Source of the DNA: Actinobacillus suis ATCC 33415
Lineage (GTDB): Bacteria > Pseudomonadota > Gammaproteobacteria > Enterobacterales > Pasteurellaceae
Length of the DNA stretch: 64,000 nt
Assembly (NCBI RefSeq): GCF_000739435.1
Contig: NZ_CP009159.1
Span: 1,984,001 to 2,048,000, forward strand
Direction of reading: 5' to 3'
Part shown: in pieces, positions 36,756 to 46,213 of the stretch
Position numbering within the stretch: position 1 is the stretch's first letter
How the letters are laid out: the number at the start of each line of letters is the position of its first letter
Made by a program: the position numbers and the translations under genes
Notes under the pieces: model-generated
Seen by the model: only the letters and a program-made list of their open reading frames with translations
Databases searched by the model: none
What the model was told of the DNA's origin: nothing

Positions 36756-36810
36756 TTGCACTTGATTAAATATTTCATCTTTTCCTTATTATACAAACTA
36801 GGAGTTTACT

Positions 36811-37902
36811 ATGGCGAACGTTAATGAAATCACACGTGAAAGTTGGATTCTTTCTACCTTCCCGGAATGGGGTACTTGGCTAAACGAAGAAATTGAAGAA
36901 GAAGTGGTACCGGAAGATAACTTCGCAATGTGGTGGCTAGGTTGCGTAGGCGTGTGGATTAAAACACCTGCAGGTGCAAACATTTGTATGGACTTATGGT
37001 GTAGTCGTGGTAAGTCTACTAAAAAAGTAAAAGATATGGTGCGTGGTCACCAAATGGCAAATATGGCGGGTGTACGTAAATTACAACCGAACCTACGTGC
37101 GCAACCGATGGTATTAGACCCGTTTGCAATTAACGAAGTAGATTTCATTCTTGCGTCTCACTATCACAGCGACCATATTGATGTAAACGTTGCAGCCGCT
37201 ATCGTAAACAATCCTAAGTTAAATCACGTGAAATTTGTTGGCCCATGGCACTGCGGTGAATTATGGAAAAAATGGGGTGTGCCGGAAGATCGTATCATTG
37301 TGGTAAAACCGGGTGACATTGTAAAAATTAAAGACGTAGAAATTCACGCATTAGATTCATTCGACCGTACTTGTTTAGTAACTTTACCGGTAGAAGGCGC
37401 AGAAGAACGTGGCGGCGAATTAAAAGGTTTATGTCCGTCTGACGAAGAAATGGGTCGTAAAGCAGTGAACTATGTATTCAAAACTCCGGGCGGTAACATT
37501 TATCACGGTGCAGACTCACACTATTCAATCCAATTTGCAAAACACGGTAAAGAATTCGATATTGATGTAGCGTTAAATAACTATGGTGAAAACCCAGTGG
37601 GTATTGCAGATAAAATGACTTCTATCGACTTACTCCGTATGGCGGAATGTTTACGTGCAAAAGTGATTATTCCGGTACACCACGACATTTGGACAAACTT
37701 TATGGCAAGTACGCAAGAAATCATTGATTTATGGCGTATGCGTAAAGATCGCTTACAATATAAATTCCATCCGTTTATTTGGGAAGTTGGTGGTAAATAT
37801 GTTTATCCGCGCGATAAAGACTTAATTGAGTACCACCACCCACGTGGCTTTGATGATTGCTTCGAGCAAGAACCAAATATTCAATTTAAATCTATGCTTT
37901 AA
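36811..37902 (+). CDS. ulaG: L-ascorbate-6-phosphate lactonase
   Basis: Hydrolyses L-ascorbate 6-phosphate to 3-keto-L-gulonate 6-phosphate. 363 residues, metallo-beta-lactamase fold: [20 protein letters not shown], metal motif [43 protein letters not shown] and IIPVHHDIW supply the Asp and His ligands. AGGAG precedes the ATG. First gene of the plus-strand ula cluster, followed by a terminator-like hairpin before ulaR. Confidence 0.95.
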   Translation: MANVNEITRESWILSTFPEWGTWLNEEIEEEVVPEDNFAMWWLGCVGVWIKTPAGANICMDLWCSRGKSTKKVKDMVRGHQMANMAGVRKLQPNLRAQPMVLDPFAINEVDFILASHYHSDHIDVNVAAAIVNNPKLNHVKFVGPWHCGELWKKWGVPEDRIIVVKPGDIVKIKDVEIHALDSFDRTCLVTLPVEGAEERGGELKGLCPSDEEMGRKAVNYVFKTPGGNIYHGADSHYSIQFAKHGKEFDIDVALNNYGENPVGIADKMTSIDLLRMAECLRAKVIIPVHHDIWTNFMASTQEIIDLWRMRKDRLQYKFHPFIWEVGGKYVYPRDKDLIEYHHPRGFDDCFEQEPNIQFKSML

Positions 37903-37910
37903 TTGAAGTT

Positions 37911-37942
37911 AAGCCACTCTTAATTCGAATTAGGAGTGGCTT
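37911..37942 (+). terminator. Terminator-like hairpin after ulaG
   Basis: AAGCCACTC pairs with GAGTGGCTT, with TTAATTCGAATTA between adding inner pairs; CTTT follows. It may reduce readthrough into ulaR. Confidence 0.7.
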
Positions 37943-37996
37943 CTTTAGTAATTGTTCATGATTTAAAACGTGATAAGAATGAAAAGGGAAATAGTC

Positions 37997-38743
37997 ATGA
38001 ATGAAAGTTTTAGACATAAAAAATTATTAGCCATGTTAGAAGCAAGACAAATGCTTTCTACCTTGGAAATTATGAATCTTTTAAATATTTCGCCGGCAAC
38101 CGCCAGACGAGATATTAATAAATTAAGCGAACAGAAAAAATTACGCAAGGTGCGTAACGGTGCGGAAGCAATCGGCACACAGCATTCGTTAGAAAAAGAT
38201 AAACCAATTAATAATTTTGAAGAAAAGCGCCGCATTGCCGAAGCGGCAAGCAAGTTATGTCGAGAAGGCGATAGCGTACTTCTCACCTGCGGCTCGACTA
38301 TGCAATTACTTGGACAAGCGTTATGCGGTCAAAAATTGCAAATTATTACCAATTTTCTACCGCTTGCGAATTATCTGATTGAGCATCAACACGAAGATAT
38401 CGTGATCATGGGCGGACAATACAATAAAAACAAAAAAATTACCCTATCGCTCAATCAACAAAATGAATTTACTTATGCGGCAAATATTATGTTTACCAGC
38501 GGTAAAGGCTTTACTCAAGAAGGTTTATTTAAAACCGATATGATTATTGCTAATTCCGAAGCGCAAATGTCATCGAAGGCGAATAAATACGTGGTATTGC
38601 TGGATAGCACCAAGCTCGGCACAGAAATCGGTATGTTATTCAAAGACATTCGCCACATTGATTTGCTGATCACCGGCAAAGAAGCTGATCCAAAAATTAT
38701 CCAAACAATTAGAGATAAAGGGTTGGAAGTTATTCTGGCATAG
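37997..38743 (+). CDS. ulaR: Ascorbate regulon repressor UlaR (DeoR family)
   Basis: 248 residues from the ATG at 37997, with AAAAGGGAAATAG ahead; the longer open frame starts without a ribosome site. N-terminal DeoR helix-turn-helix (STLEIMNLLNISPATARRDI then NKLSEQKKLRKVRNGAEAI), then a sugar-phosphate-sensing domain with LLTCGSTMQLLG, QIITNFLPLANYL and GGQYNKNKKITLS, which match E. coli UlaR closely. Ascorbate 6-phosphate is the known inducer in E. coli. Lies inside the cluster it is expected to repress. Confidence 0.92.
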   Translation: MNESFRHKKLLAMLEARQMLSTLEIMNLLNISPATARRDINKLSEQKKLRKVRNGAEAIGTQHSLEKDKPINNFEEKRRIAEAASKLCREGDSVLLTCGSTMQLLGQALCGQKLQIITNFLPLANYLIEHQHEDIVIMGGQYNKNKKITLSLNQQNEFTYAANIMFTSGKGFTQEGLFKTDMIIANSEAQMSSKANKYVVLLDSTKLGTEIGMLFKDIRHIDLLITGKEADPKIIQTIRDKGLEVILA

Positions 38744-38827
38744 CAACATTTAATTATATTCATAAAAACAAGCGGTTAAATTTACCTGATTTTTTACCAA
38801 AAGCATCATTCAAACCAGGGGATGAAT

Positions 38828-39688
38828 ATGAGAAAACATAAACTCGGTATCTATGAAAAAGCATTGCCAAAACATATTTCTTGGCAAGACAGGCTTTCTA
38901 TTGCTAAAGCATGCGGTTTTGATTTTGTGGAAATGTCTGTTGATGAAACGGATGAACGCTTGGCCCGCTTAGATTGGACAAAAGAACAACGTATAGAATT
39001 AGTGAAAGCGCTCATCAATACCGGTGTAACAATTCCATCAATGTGTTTGTCCGGTCATCGCCGCTTCCCGTTCGGTTCTCGTGATGAAGCCACTCGTCAA
39101 AAAGCCTATGAAATCATGGAAAAGGCAATCCAACTTGCAGTGGATTTAGGTATTCGCACCATTCAATTAGCCGGCTACGATGTGTATTACGAAGAACAAG
39201 ACGAAGGCACAATCGAACGTTTCCAACAAGGCTTAGAATGGGCGACCGAACTAGCGGCAAGTAACCAAGTTACTCTCGCAGTCGAGATTATGGATACTAA
39301 GTTTATGAGTTCGATTAAACGTTGGAAAAAATGGGACGAAATTATCAAATCACCATGGTTTACCGTCTATCCGGATATCGGCAACGTTTCGGCTTGGAAT
39401 GATGATATTGAAGCGGAATTTGCCTTAGGCATCGATAAAATCTCGGCGATTCATTTAAAAGACACGTATAAAGTGACCGAAACGTGTAAAGGACAATTCC
39501 GTGATGTGCCGTTCGGTGACGGCTGTGTTGACTTTAAAGGTTTCTTTGAAATTCTCGCCAAATTAAATTATCGCGGTGCGTTCTTGATTGAAATGTGGAC
39601 GGAAAAAGCGGAAGAGCCAATTGCAGAAATTATTAATGCTCGCCGTTGGATTGAACAAAAAATGAAAGAGGGTGGTTTCCAATGTTAA
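38828..39688 (+). CDS. ulaE: L-xylulose 5-phosphate 3-epimerase
   Basis: Converts L-xylulose 5-phosphate to L-ribulose 5-phosphate. 286 residues; TIM barrel. [53 protein letters not shown] and [13 protein letters not shown] are near-identical to UlaE/SgbU. The ATG at 38828 lies six bases after AGGGG; an ATG at 38822 abuts it and is less likely. Overlaps ulaF by seven bases. Confidence 0.94.
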   Translation: MRKHKLGIYEKALPKHISWQDRLSIAKACGFDFVEMSVDETDERLARLDWTKEQRIELVKALINTGVTIPSMCLSGHRRFPFGSRDEATRQKAYEIMEKAIQLAVDLGIRTIQLAGYDVYYEEQDEGTIERFQQGLEWATELAASNQVTLAVEIMDTKFMSSIKRWKKWDEIIKSPWFTVYPDIGNVSAWNDDIEAEFALGIDKISAIHLKDTYKVTETCKGQFRDVPFGDGCVDFKGFFEILAKLNYRGAFLIEMWTEKAEEPIAEIINARRWIEQKMKEGGFQC

Positions 39689-40395
39689 CAGAATTATCTC
39701 CAAAATTATTGGCAATGCGTGATCGTGTATTTAAAGCGAATCTGGAATTACCAAAATACAAATTAGTGACTTTCACTTGGGGTAACGTGAGTGAAATTGA
39801 TCGTGAAACCGGTTATGTTGCAATTAAACCTTCCGGTGTGGAATATGAAACAATGAAGCCAGAAGATATCGTATTTGTCGATTTGCAAGGTAACAAAGTA
39901 TTCGGCGATAAAAAACCTTCGTCTGATACCGCGACCCATTTAGAGTTTTATCGCCAATTCCCGAATATCGGTGGCGTAGTACATACCCATTCACGCCATG
40001 CAACCGCATGGGCGCAAGCCGGTGAAGATATTCTTGCCTTAGGCACAACACAAGGTGATTACTTCTATGGTTCGGTGCCTTGTACACGCCGTATGACACC
40101 GGAAGAAATTGCCGGCGAGTACGAATTAGAAACCGGTAAAGTGGTGGTAGAAACCTTCCGTAAACGTGGTATTAATCCGGATATGGTACCGGGCGTATTA
40201 GTCCACTCACACGGGCCTTTCACTTGGGGTAAAGATGCGCATGATGCGGTACATAATTCGGTAGTGTTAGAAGAAGTGGCGTATATGAACTTCGTTAGCC
40301 ACCAAATCCGTCCGAATATCGGTTCAATGCAACAAGAATTGCTTGATAAACATTACCTCCGCAAACACGGTGCGAATGCGTATTACGGTCAATAA
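39682..40395 (+). CDS. ulaF: L-ribulose-5-phosphate 4-epimerase
   Basis: Makes D-xylulose 5-phosphate for the pentose phosphate pathway, the last step of ascorbate breakdown. 237 residues, class II aldolase family (AraD type). [40 protein letters not shown] then [16 protein letters not shown] (metal His), and [20 protein letters not shown] are typical. Last gene of the plus-strand ula cluster; a USS pair follows. Confidence 0.95.
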   Translation: MLTELSPKLLAMRDRVFKANLELPKYKLVTFTWGNVSEIDRETGYVAIKPSGVEYETMKPEDIVFVDLQGNKVFGDKKPSSDTATHLEFYRQFPNIGGVVHTHSRHATAWAQAGEDILALGTTQGDYFYGSVPCTRRMTPEEIAGEYELETGKVVVETFRKRGINPDMVPGVLVHSHGPFTWGKDAHDAVHNSVVLEEVAYMNFVSHQIRPNIGSMQQELLDKHYLRKHGANAYYGQ

Positions 40396-40419
40396 GCTTT
40401 GTTGAAATTGTGTGTGTTT

Positions 40420-40464
40420 AAGCGGTCAAATTTGCAGAATTTTTTGCAAATTTGACCGCTTTTT
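40420..40464. terminator. Facing USS pair between convergent ulaF and yedF
   Basis: AAGCGGTCAAATTTGCA faces TGCAAATTTGACCGCTT, a near-perfect 17-base inverted repeat followed by TTTT; it can terminate both strands. Confidence 0.8.
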
Positions 40465-40470
40465 GATCGG

Positions 40471-40740
40471 CTATTTCTGAATTAAATAGCGTAAAATTGG
40501 CCCATTTTGTTCCACGCTTAATAAACTATAACCGTGATTTTTAACATCTACGGGAATATTATTAATCGATTGAGCGCAATCACTTAACACTTCCAATACT
40601 TCACCTGATTTTAACGTCGGCATCGTTTCCAATGTTGCAATTGCCGGATACGGACAAGGTTCACCGAGCATATCTAAAGTGTAATCCGGTGTAATTTCCG
40701 AAGGGTGTTTATCTTGTTGTTGAATTACTGTAAAAGCCAT
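40471..40740 (-). CDS. yedF: YedF, TusA/SirA-family small protein
   Basis: 89 residues from the ATG at 40740. TusA fold with the CPxP motif: DYTLDMLGEPCPYPAIATLE and VLSDCAQSINNIP, then ending ILRYLIQK, just as in E. coli YedF. The Cys in GEPCPYP carries sulfur (or selenium) in this family. It lies 33 bases after yedE, so the two are cotranscribed, as in E. coli. The physiological role in E. coli is still unsettled; sulfur or selenium handling is expected. Confidence 0.92.
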   Translation of the reverse strand: MAFTVIQQQDKHPSEITPDYTLDMLGEPCPYPAIATLETMPTLKSGEVLEVLSDCAQSINNIPVDVKNHGYSLLSVEQNGPILRYLIQK

Positions 40741-40773
40741 AATATTTTCCTTATTTCTCAATCACGGCAAGCA

Positions 40774-41994
40774 TTATGCCGTTGTATCACCTTGAATTGC
40801 AGCAAGGCGAGCTTTTGCCTTACGCAGAAAGCGTTTTTCCCACCAAACTACAAACACTAAACAAGCAATCATTAAGCCATAATTGAGTAATAAACCCGAG
40901 ATAGGCCCGAATGATTTCAATAAATTGATTTTTTCATAATCTAATGCCAATACCGGTGCGAGACTATCCCACCAATATGCCAGCAAGGTTGAGCCGGCCA
41001 CATTACCGACACCTACCCACATAAAATGGACCTGCCCTTCCATCGCTCGATACATCCAACCGGTTTCACAGCCGCCGGCAAGCACAATACCGAAACCGAA
41101 CAACAAACCACCGATGACTGCATTTGGCCCCGCCCACATAATTTTCGGATTTGCTCCCAACTGAATATAGCTAAACACACAGATAGTACTCACCAACATC
41201 CCATAGATAATCGCCTTACCCATATAAGCACGGCCGGTTGCCCATAAGTCACGAAAGGCGGAAGTAAAACAAATTTGCGCCCGCTCAATTAGCAAACCGA
41301 ATCCCAATCCGAATAACATTGCAAAACCTAATTTAATTGAACTTTGCATCACATAAAAAGAAGCAATCAACCAAATGGCAAAGATCAACATACCGAATCT
41401 AAAACGGTGTTTAGCTTGCTGAGGATCCGCGTGCTCTACTTTGCCCGCGCCTTTTTTGAGTTTCAACGGCGGACGAAATATCGGCAGTAAGGTAAATTTT
41501 ACCCCTGCATAAGAGCCGATAGCGGTGGTTAATGTGAAAAACCAGGCATGTAATGAAAACTGAGGAATACCGGTAAACAACGAAGCCAAATTACAGCCCA
41601 TGGCTAAACGTGCTCCAAAACCGGCTAATGCGCCGCCGATCAAGGCTTGTACAATACGAATCCGATTTTGCGGCATCCGAATCTTGATATTATTTGCCCA
41701 GAGCGCTGCGGCAATACAGCCGGCAAACATCCCCAGAATCATCAACCCGTCAATACGGCTGAAAATCGTACCGTCTAAACCAATAATTTTGTAATAGCCC
41801 CAGTCTGAGACATTTACCCCCATAGACTCTAGAATCTCTCCACCCCAACGAGTGAATTCTCCTGTCACGGCCCAATATGTGCCAGTCAGCCCAAAATAAT
41901 AGGCAGAAAGGATACCCGCAGCAATAACCGCCGCAGTCGGATTCCAAAATCTAATCAGGTAATCTTGTTTGAATTGTTGCCATATTTCTAACAT
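40774..41994 (-). CDS. yedE: YedE, sulfur/selenium-compound membrane transporter family
   Basis: 406 residues from the ATG at 41994 (AGGAAATTTT ahead); the longer open frame has no ribosome site. About ten helices of the YeeE/YedE family. WAVTGEFTRWGGEILE, RIDGLMILGMFAGCIAAALW, GFGARLAMGCNLASLFTGIP and IVLAGGCETGWMYRA with conserved Cys that relay sulfur. Closest by memory to E. coli YedE, which pairs with YedF; YeeE-type proteins carry thiosulfate. Which anion this one moves is not known. Confidence 0.9.
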   Translation of the reverse strand: MLEIWQQFKQDYLIRFWNPTAAVIAAGILSAYYFGLTGTYWAVTGEFTRWGGEILESMGVNVSDWGYYKIIGLDGTIFSRIDGLMILGMFAGCIAAALWANNIKIRMPQNRIRIVQALIGGALAGFGARLAMGCNLASLFTGIPQFSLHAWFFTLTTAIGSYAGVKFTLLPIFRPPLKLKKGAGKVEHADPQQAKHRFRFGMLIFAIWLIASFYVMQSSIKLGFAMLFGLGFGLLIERAQICFTSAFRDLWATGRAYMGKAIIYGMLVSTICVFSYIQLGANPKIMWAGPNAVIGGLLFGFGIVLAGGCETGWMYRAMEGQVHFMWVGVGNVAGSTLLAYWWDSLAPVLALDYEKINLLKSFGPISGLLLNYGLMIACLVFVVWWEKRFLRKAKARLAAIQGDTTA

Positions 41995-42179
41995 AAAATT
42001 TCCTAAATAGAATATGAAGAAAGGCAAGCAGGTATAACGATGAATAAATAGAATTGCGCCTAAAAGCGATGATTGAATTTGCTCATTTCCTATACACAAA
42101 ACTTGCGATATAAATAAATGATGTCAAAAGACGTATAAATTCTAATCTTTTTAATTCCGTTGTCAATTTAGGCGTAAAA

Positions 42180-42208
42180 AAGCCCCGAGCTTATTTTGCT
42201 CGGGGCTT
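42180..42208 (-). terminator. Rho-independent terminator after fklB
   Basis: AAGCCCCGAGC pairs with GCTCGGGGCTT around TTATTTT; on the minus strand the arm is followed by TTTTTT, as expected for the fklB transcript. Confidence 0.9.
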
Positions 42209-42253
42209 GGTTTTCATATAACAAGCGGTCAAATTCCGCCATTTTTTTGCAAA

Positions 42254-42883
42254 TTATAGGATATCTAATAATTCCACTTCGAAAATTAAGGTTGCAAACG
42301 GAGGAATTGATGCACCTGCGCCACGCTCACCGTATGCTAACTCTTGTGGAATAGTTAAACGCCATTTTGAACCAACTGTCATTAATTGTAACGCTTCAGT
42401 CCAACCTTTAATTACGCCGCCAACCGGGAATTCTGCCGGAGTACCACGTTTTACAGAACTGTCGAACACCGTACCATCAATTAAAGAACCGGTATAATGT
42501 ACACGCACTGTGCTGTCAGCCGTTGGTTTTGCACCAGTGCCTTCAGTTAATACTTCATACTGTAAACCAGACTCAGTAACTACAACGCCTTTTGCTTTCT
42601 TGTTTTCTTCTAAGAATGCTTTGTTGTCCGCTTCAATGGCTTTAAATGCTTCCGCTTGCGCCGCTTCTGCACGAGCGCCTAACTCTTGTAACGCTTTAGT
42701 CACTTCGTTAAGGTCAATTGCCGGTGGGTTTTGATTTAATACATCGTTGATACCACGTGCAACCGCTTCGGCATCTACTTCCATACCGCTACCTAATAAT
42801 TGTTGACCGATTTGTAAACCAATACCGTAGCCACCTTTTGCTTCTGTGCTTTCTAAAGCAACTGCGTTGAAATCTAATGCCAT
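42254..42883 (-). CDS. fklB: FKBP-type peptidyl-prolyl isomerase FklB
   Basis: 209 residues, no signal peptide, so cytoplasmic. N-terminal helical dimerisation part (about 1-100: [38 protein letters not shown]) and C-terminal FKBP domain ([54 protein letters not shown]). Matches the E. coli FklB 22-kDa isomerase. AAGGAAACAAC precedes the ATG. Terminator after it. Confidence 0.93.
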   Translation of the reverse strand: MALDFNAVALESTEAKGGYGIGLQIGQQLLGSGMEVDAEAVARGINDVLNQNPPAIDLNEVTKALQELGARAEAAQAEAFKAIEADNKAFLEENKKAKGVVVTESGLQYEVLTEGTGAKPTADSTVRVHYTGSLIDGTVFDSSVKRGTPAEFPVGGVIKGWTEALQLMTVGSKWRLTIPQELAYGERGAGASIPPFATLIFEVELLDIL

Positions 42884-42967
42884 TTGTTGTTTCCTTTTTT
42901 GTTAAAAAATATAAAGACGTTCAATGTTATGGGGGTAATTTTTGAAAATACAAGCCTGATAACAAAG

Positions 42968-43012
42968 AAAGCGGTCAAATTTGGCAAATTTTTTGCTAAA
43001 TCCGACCGCTTG
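42968..43012. terminator. Facing USS pair after comEA
   Basis: AAAGCGGTCAAATTTGGC faces AATCCGACCGCTTGA; it lies 19 bases past the ComEA-like stop on the minus strand. Confidence 0.65.
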
Positions 43013-43030
43013 ATTCGTATTGAGTTTAAA

Positions 43031-43684
43031 TTAGAAAGTTAAATACGGTGCAACTTTTTGAATGGTTGCTTCACCGATACCAGAAATGTTTGATAATTCC
43101 GCTACATTTTTGATTTTGCCAACCTTATTACGGTAATCAATAATCGCTTGCGCTTTCGCTTCACCAATGCCACTTAATGTTTGTAGTGTTTTCGCATCCG
43201 CTGTATTCACATTTACTTTTGCCGATGCGGGCACTTTTGCGGCTGCCGATTTTGTTGCGGCCACTTTTTCAGCAGCACTTGCTTTCACTGCCGTTGTTTT
43301 CTCTGCTGCTTGCGCTTTAACCGCTTTCACTTTTTCTTTAGCGTTTGTTTTCACGTCATCTAATGCATTCGCTTTGCTCGCTTTAGACGTTTTTAACGCT
43401 TCTTTAGCGTTGGTTACTTTATCCGTCGCAGATGCTTTTACTTTCGCTAAGTTTTCTTTTGTCGCAGTCACTTTATCAGTTACTTGCGTTTTAGCGGTTG
43501 CTAATGTTTCTTTTGCTGTCGGCGCTTTGTTTGCTACCGAACTTTTTACTTGTGTAACTTGATTAGTTACCGCACTTTTAGCATTGTCTTTTACTGAAGT
43601 TAATGGGTTTGCCGTCTCTGCGAATGAAGTCGTAGAAACTGCCATTGCTACGCCTAAAGCTAGAAGAGTTTTTAATGATTTCAT
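43031..43684 (-). CDS. ComEA-like DNA-binding protein with long Lys/Ala linker
   Basis: 217 residues from the ATG at 43684 (AGGAAGCAA ahead). Signal peptide 1-22 (ending FAETA region). C-terminal helix-hairpin-helix pair at about 154-217: VNVNTADAKTLQTLSGIGEA then KAQAIIDYRNKVG and ELSNISGIGEATIQKVAPYL. Between them is a ~125-residue stretch of repeating Lys, Ala, Val and Thr (AKE-LA-AKTQVTDKVTATKE and the like), about double the length of other known ComE1 proteins. ComEA binds incoming DNA during natural transformation. The linker may reach across the periplasm or bind DNA itself. Confidence 0.85.
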   Translation of the reverse strand: MKSLKTLLALGVAMAVSTTSFAETANPLTSVKDNAKSAVTNQVTQVKSSVANKAPTAKETLATAKTQVTDKVTATKENLAKVKASATDKVTNAKEALKTSKASKANALDDVKTNAKEKVKAVKAQAAEKTTAVKASAAEKVAATKSAAAKVPASAKVNVNTADAKTLQTLSGIGEAKAQAIIDYRNKVGKIKNVAELSNISGIGEATIQKVAPYLTF

Positions 43685-43856
43685 AATTTGCTTCCTATAA
43701 AAGTTACGGATATACAAAAGGGGAAAGTCGAGAGGTCTGCTCAACTTAAACTGAATTCTAAGACTGAATGCAAAAATATTAGTTCAAGTTTATTAGCCGA
43801 CCGAATGAATATTGTACAGCATTTTGCCTAAAATTTTGTTCTAATAATAACCTTTT

Positions 43857-43877
43857 CGCCTATCATTAAGATAAGCG
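43857..43877. promoter_or_regulatory. Imperfect palindrome between comEA and cyuA
   Basis: CGCCTATCATTAAGATAAGCG has matching halves at most places (CGC, TATC, GATA, GCG). It is 29 bases upstream of the cyuA start. A possible operator; no regulator assigned. Confidence 0.35.
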
Positions 43878-43905
43878 ATTAAATGAGTGTGACAGGATAA
43901 AAATA

Positions 43906-45204
43906 ATGAATATAAATAACGAATTATCACAAGCGATTTTAGCTACCGTGCAACAAGAAGTTGTACCGGCATTAGGTTGTACTGAACCGGTTTCTTTGGC
44001 TTTGGCATCTGCGGTAGCACGTCAATATTTAGGCGCATTACCGGATAGAATCGAAGCTAAGGTTTCGCCGAATTTAATGAAGAACGGAATGGGTGTAACC
44101 GTCCCAGGAACAGGTACGGTCGGCTTAACGATGGCGGCGGCAATTGGTGCAATTGGTGGCGATCCGAACGGTGGTTTAGAAGTCTTAAAACATATTACTA
44201 CCGAGCAAGTAGAACTTGCTAAACAGATGATTAACGAGCAGAAAATTGAAGTCAGTATTTCTGACACTGAACATATTCTCTATTCCGAAGCGGCTTTGTT
44301 TAAAGCCGATCAGCAGGTAAAAGTACGTATCGCAGCTCACCATACCAATGTGATTTATATTGAGAAAAACGGCGACTTGCTGTTTTCCAAACCCTGCGTA
44401 GTGGAAAGCGAAAATGCAGAGAATGTCTTTGCAAATCTGACCGCAAAAGATATTTATGATTTTTCCTTAAATATTGCACTAGAAAAGATTCGCTTTATTC
44501 AACAGGCGGCGATTTTAAATAGCGCGCTTTCACAGGAAGGACTGAATCAAGATTACGGCTTACATATCGGACGTACCTTGCAAAAACAAATCGGCAAAGG
44601 GTTAATTAGCGATGATTTGCTCAATCGTATCGTGATTGAAACCACCGCCGCCAGCGATGCACGAATGGGCGGAGCAAATTTACCGGCGATGAGTAATTCC
44701 GGTTCGGGTAACCAAGGGATTACTGCGACAATGCCGGTTGTCGTTGTCGCTCGCCATTTAGCCGCTAGCGAAGAACAGCTCACTCGAGCCTTGTTCCTTT
44801 CGCATTTAATGGCGATTTACATCCATAGTAAATTACCAAAACTTTCTGCGTTATGTGCCGTAACCACGGCAGCAATGGGCAGCTGCGCCGGTGTAGCATG
44901 GTTATTAACCGGTAAATTTGAAGCGATCAGTATGGCGATCAGCAGTATGATCGGCGATATCAGCGGCATTATTTGTGACGGTGCAGCAAATAGCTGTGCG
45001 ATGAAGGTTTCAACGAGTGTGAGTTCCAGTTATAAATCAATTTTAATGGCGTTGGATGATACCCAAGTGACTGGCAACGAAGGGATTGTTGAACATCAAA
45101 TCGACCGTTCTATCAACAACCTTTGTGCGATCGCTTCTCGTAGTATGCAGTACACCGATCGTCAAGTGATCGAAATAATGGTGAGTAAACCTAAAACGCT
45201 CTAA
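43906..45204 (+). CDS. cyuA: L-cysteine desulfidase (CyuA/YhaM, UPF0597 family)
   Basis: 432 residues. Oxygen-sensitive iron-sulfur enzyme that converts cysteine to pyruvate, ammonia and sulfide. Cys ligands: PALGCTEPVSLALASAVA near the start, AAMGSCAGVAWLL, and GIICDGAANSCAMKVSTSVS in the second half; NGMGVTVPGTGTVG and GSGNQGITATMPVV are family marks. AGGATAAAAAT precedes the ATG. No transporter partner (cyuP) is next to it, unlike E. coli; the likely cysteine importer at 25.5-28.5 kb is separate. Also resembles serine dehydratase alpha-chain proteins. Confidence 0.88.
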   Translation: MNINNELSQAILATVQQEVVPALGCTEPVSLALASAVARQYLGALPDRIEAKVSPNLMKNGMGVTVPGTGTVGLTMAAAIGAIGGDPNGGLEVLKHITTEQVELAKQMINEQKIEVSISDTEHILYSEAALFKADQQVKVRIAAHHTNVIYIEKNGDLLFSKPCVVESENAENVFANLTAKDIYDFSLNIALEKIRFIQQAAILNSALSQEGLNQDYGLHIGRTLQKQIGKGLISDDLLNRIVIETTAASDARMGGANLPAMSNSGSGNQGITATMPVVVVARHLAASEEQLTRALFLSHLMAIYIHSKLPKLSALCAVTTAAMGSCAGVAWLLTGKFEAISMAISSMIGDISGIICDGAANSCAMKVSTSVSSSYKSILMALDDTQVTGNEGIVEHQIDRSINNLCAIASRSMQYTDRQVIEIMVSKPKTL

Positions 45205-45221
45205 ACATCTTCTCATAAAAT

Positions 45222-45253
45222 CATAGCGCTAATCTTATTACATTAGCGCTATG
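45222..45253 (+). terminator. Perfect inverted repeat after cyuA
   Basis: CATAGCGCTAAT and ATTAGCGCTATG form a 12-base stem around an 8-base loop, 18 bases past the stop. There is no clear T run, so it may be a terminator or a stabilising hairpin. Confidence 0.6.
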
Positions 45254-45413
45254 CTCTTAACGTCGAATCGCACAATCAAAATTACAAATTATATACAGTT
45301 CTATATTAACTTTTGACAATTATTGAAAAAAGCGATTCATAATTGAGCAATTGTAAGTTTTGAAATATAATCTATAGACTCTTTTTTTGATCGATACAGG
45401 GTTCTCAAAACGG

Positions 45414-46142
45414 ATGCTTAGAATTATCAATAAAATTGTCTCATCTTCACTTTCAATAGCGTTTTTAGGAGCGCTTAGTTGGTCAGCCGCTTATTCCTAT
45501 GGATGGGCACAAGCTTATTTCTACGGATTTTCGTGGTGGTATGTTGATGTTGGTGCCGGCAATGTCGCTCGTAGCTTAGGTTATGTGCTCTATGTCACTT
45601 TAGTTCTTTGTTCCACCTATTTAATCGGATTGTTCTTATTAGTAAAAGCCAAACCGTATCTCAGTCATTCTTGTATCAAAATGGTACGTGCAGGTATTTT
45701 ATGTGCGGTAACCTTCTTACCCATTTTAATCGTTAGTACCTTAATTACCGGTAAAATCTATCAACTGGCAGTGATATCTTATTTCTGTACTGTCTTCATT
45801 TCTACGTTTTTATTCAGCAACCCGATTAACCGTCATATCGGTAACATTAATATTCATACGGCAATTAACTTTTTCCAAAGCCACAAAAACTATGTGATGA
45901 TTTTTACCTACGCATACTTCGTGTTATTTGCTTTTCTGGTCGGTTACTTACGCCCTCACTTTAAAACACGTTTTAATATGCTCGAGGTAGATCATAAGAT
46001 GTACTATGTACTAGCTAAATATAACAAGACCTTTATATTGTCTAAAGAACTAAAAATTGATAACGATGATTTTTATCTCTATGAATTAGTGCCGAACCAA
46101 TTAGGACACGTTCAAATGGTTTGTATTAATCACCCGTTTTAA
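45414..46142 (+). CDS. Membrane protein of unknown function
   Basis: 242 residues from the ATG at 45414; an in-frame TTG at 45387 would add nine residues. Five hydrophobic helices can be drawn (about 10-30, 55-80, 100-122, 128-145, 175-195), then an outward or cytoplasmic tail of about 50 residues ending VCINHPF. A segment WWYVDVGAGNVARSLGYVLY after the first helix is distinctive. The family was not recognised. It stands alone, followed by a USS pair. Confidence 0.65.
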   Translation: MLRIINKIVSSSLSIAFLGALSWSAAYSYGWAQAYFYGFSWWYVDVGAGNVARSLGYVLYVTLVLCSTYLIGLFLLVKAKPYLSHSCIKMVRAGILCAVTFLPILIVSTLITGKIYQLAVISYFCTVFISTFLFSNPINRHIGNINIHTAINFFQSHKNYVMIFTYAYFVLFAFLVGYLRPHFKTRFNMLEVDHKMYYVLAKYNKTFILSKELKIDNDDFYLYELVPNQLGHVQMVCINHPF

Positions 46143-46155
46143 ACGATAAATAAAA

Positions 46156-46200
46156 AAGCGGTTAGATTCTGCAAAAATTTTGCAAAATTTAACCGCTTGT
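46156..46200. terminator. Facing USS pair between convergent genes
   Basis: AAGCGGTTAGATTCTGCAAA faces AAATTTAACCGCTTGT. It lies 14 bases past the membrane-protein stop and 14 past the DUF711 stop, so it can end both. Confidence 0.7.
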
Positions 46201-46213
46201 TCAATAAATTACA

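Larger units (their letters stand above)
36332..36810. promoter_or_regulatory. Divergent ula control region
   Basis: 479 bases between ulaA and ulaG, AT-rich and without a gene. It holds a perfect CRP site (36495-36510), a weaker CRP half-site (36696-36711, TCACA preserved) nearer ulaG, and two copies of TGATTATTTRTGA (36487-36499 and 36743-36755) that may be UlaR operators. Layout mirrors the E. coli ulaG-ulaA region, where UlaR forms a loop and CRP with IHF assists. Confidence 0.75.

Noticed and set aside
43167..43562. 131-codon hydrophobic-looking frame
   Set aside because: It is the complement of the Lys/Ala-rich linker of the ComEA-like gene; Phe/Ala runs arise from the repeats.
45387..45413. 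TTG start for the membrane protein at 45.4 kb
   Set aside because: An ATG at 45414 gives a better N-terminus; the TTG is in a T-run with no ribosome site. Not excluded.
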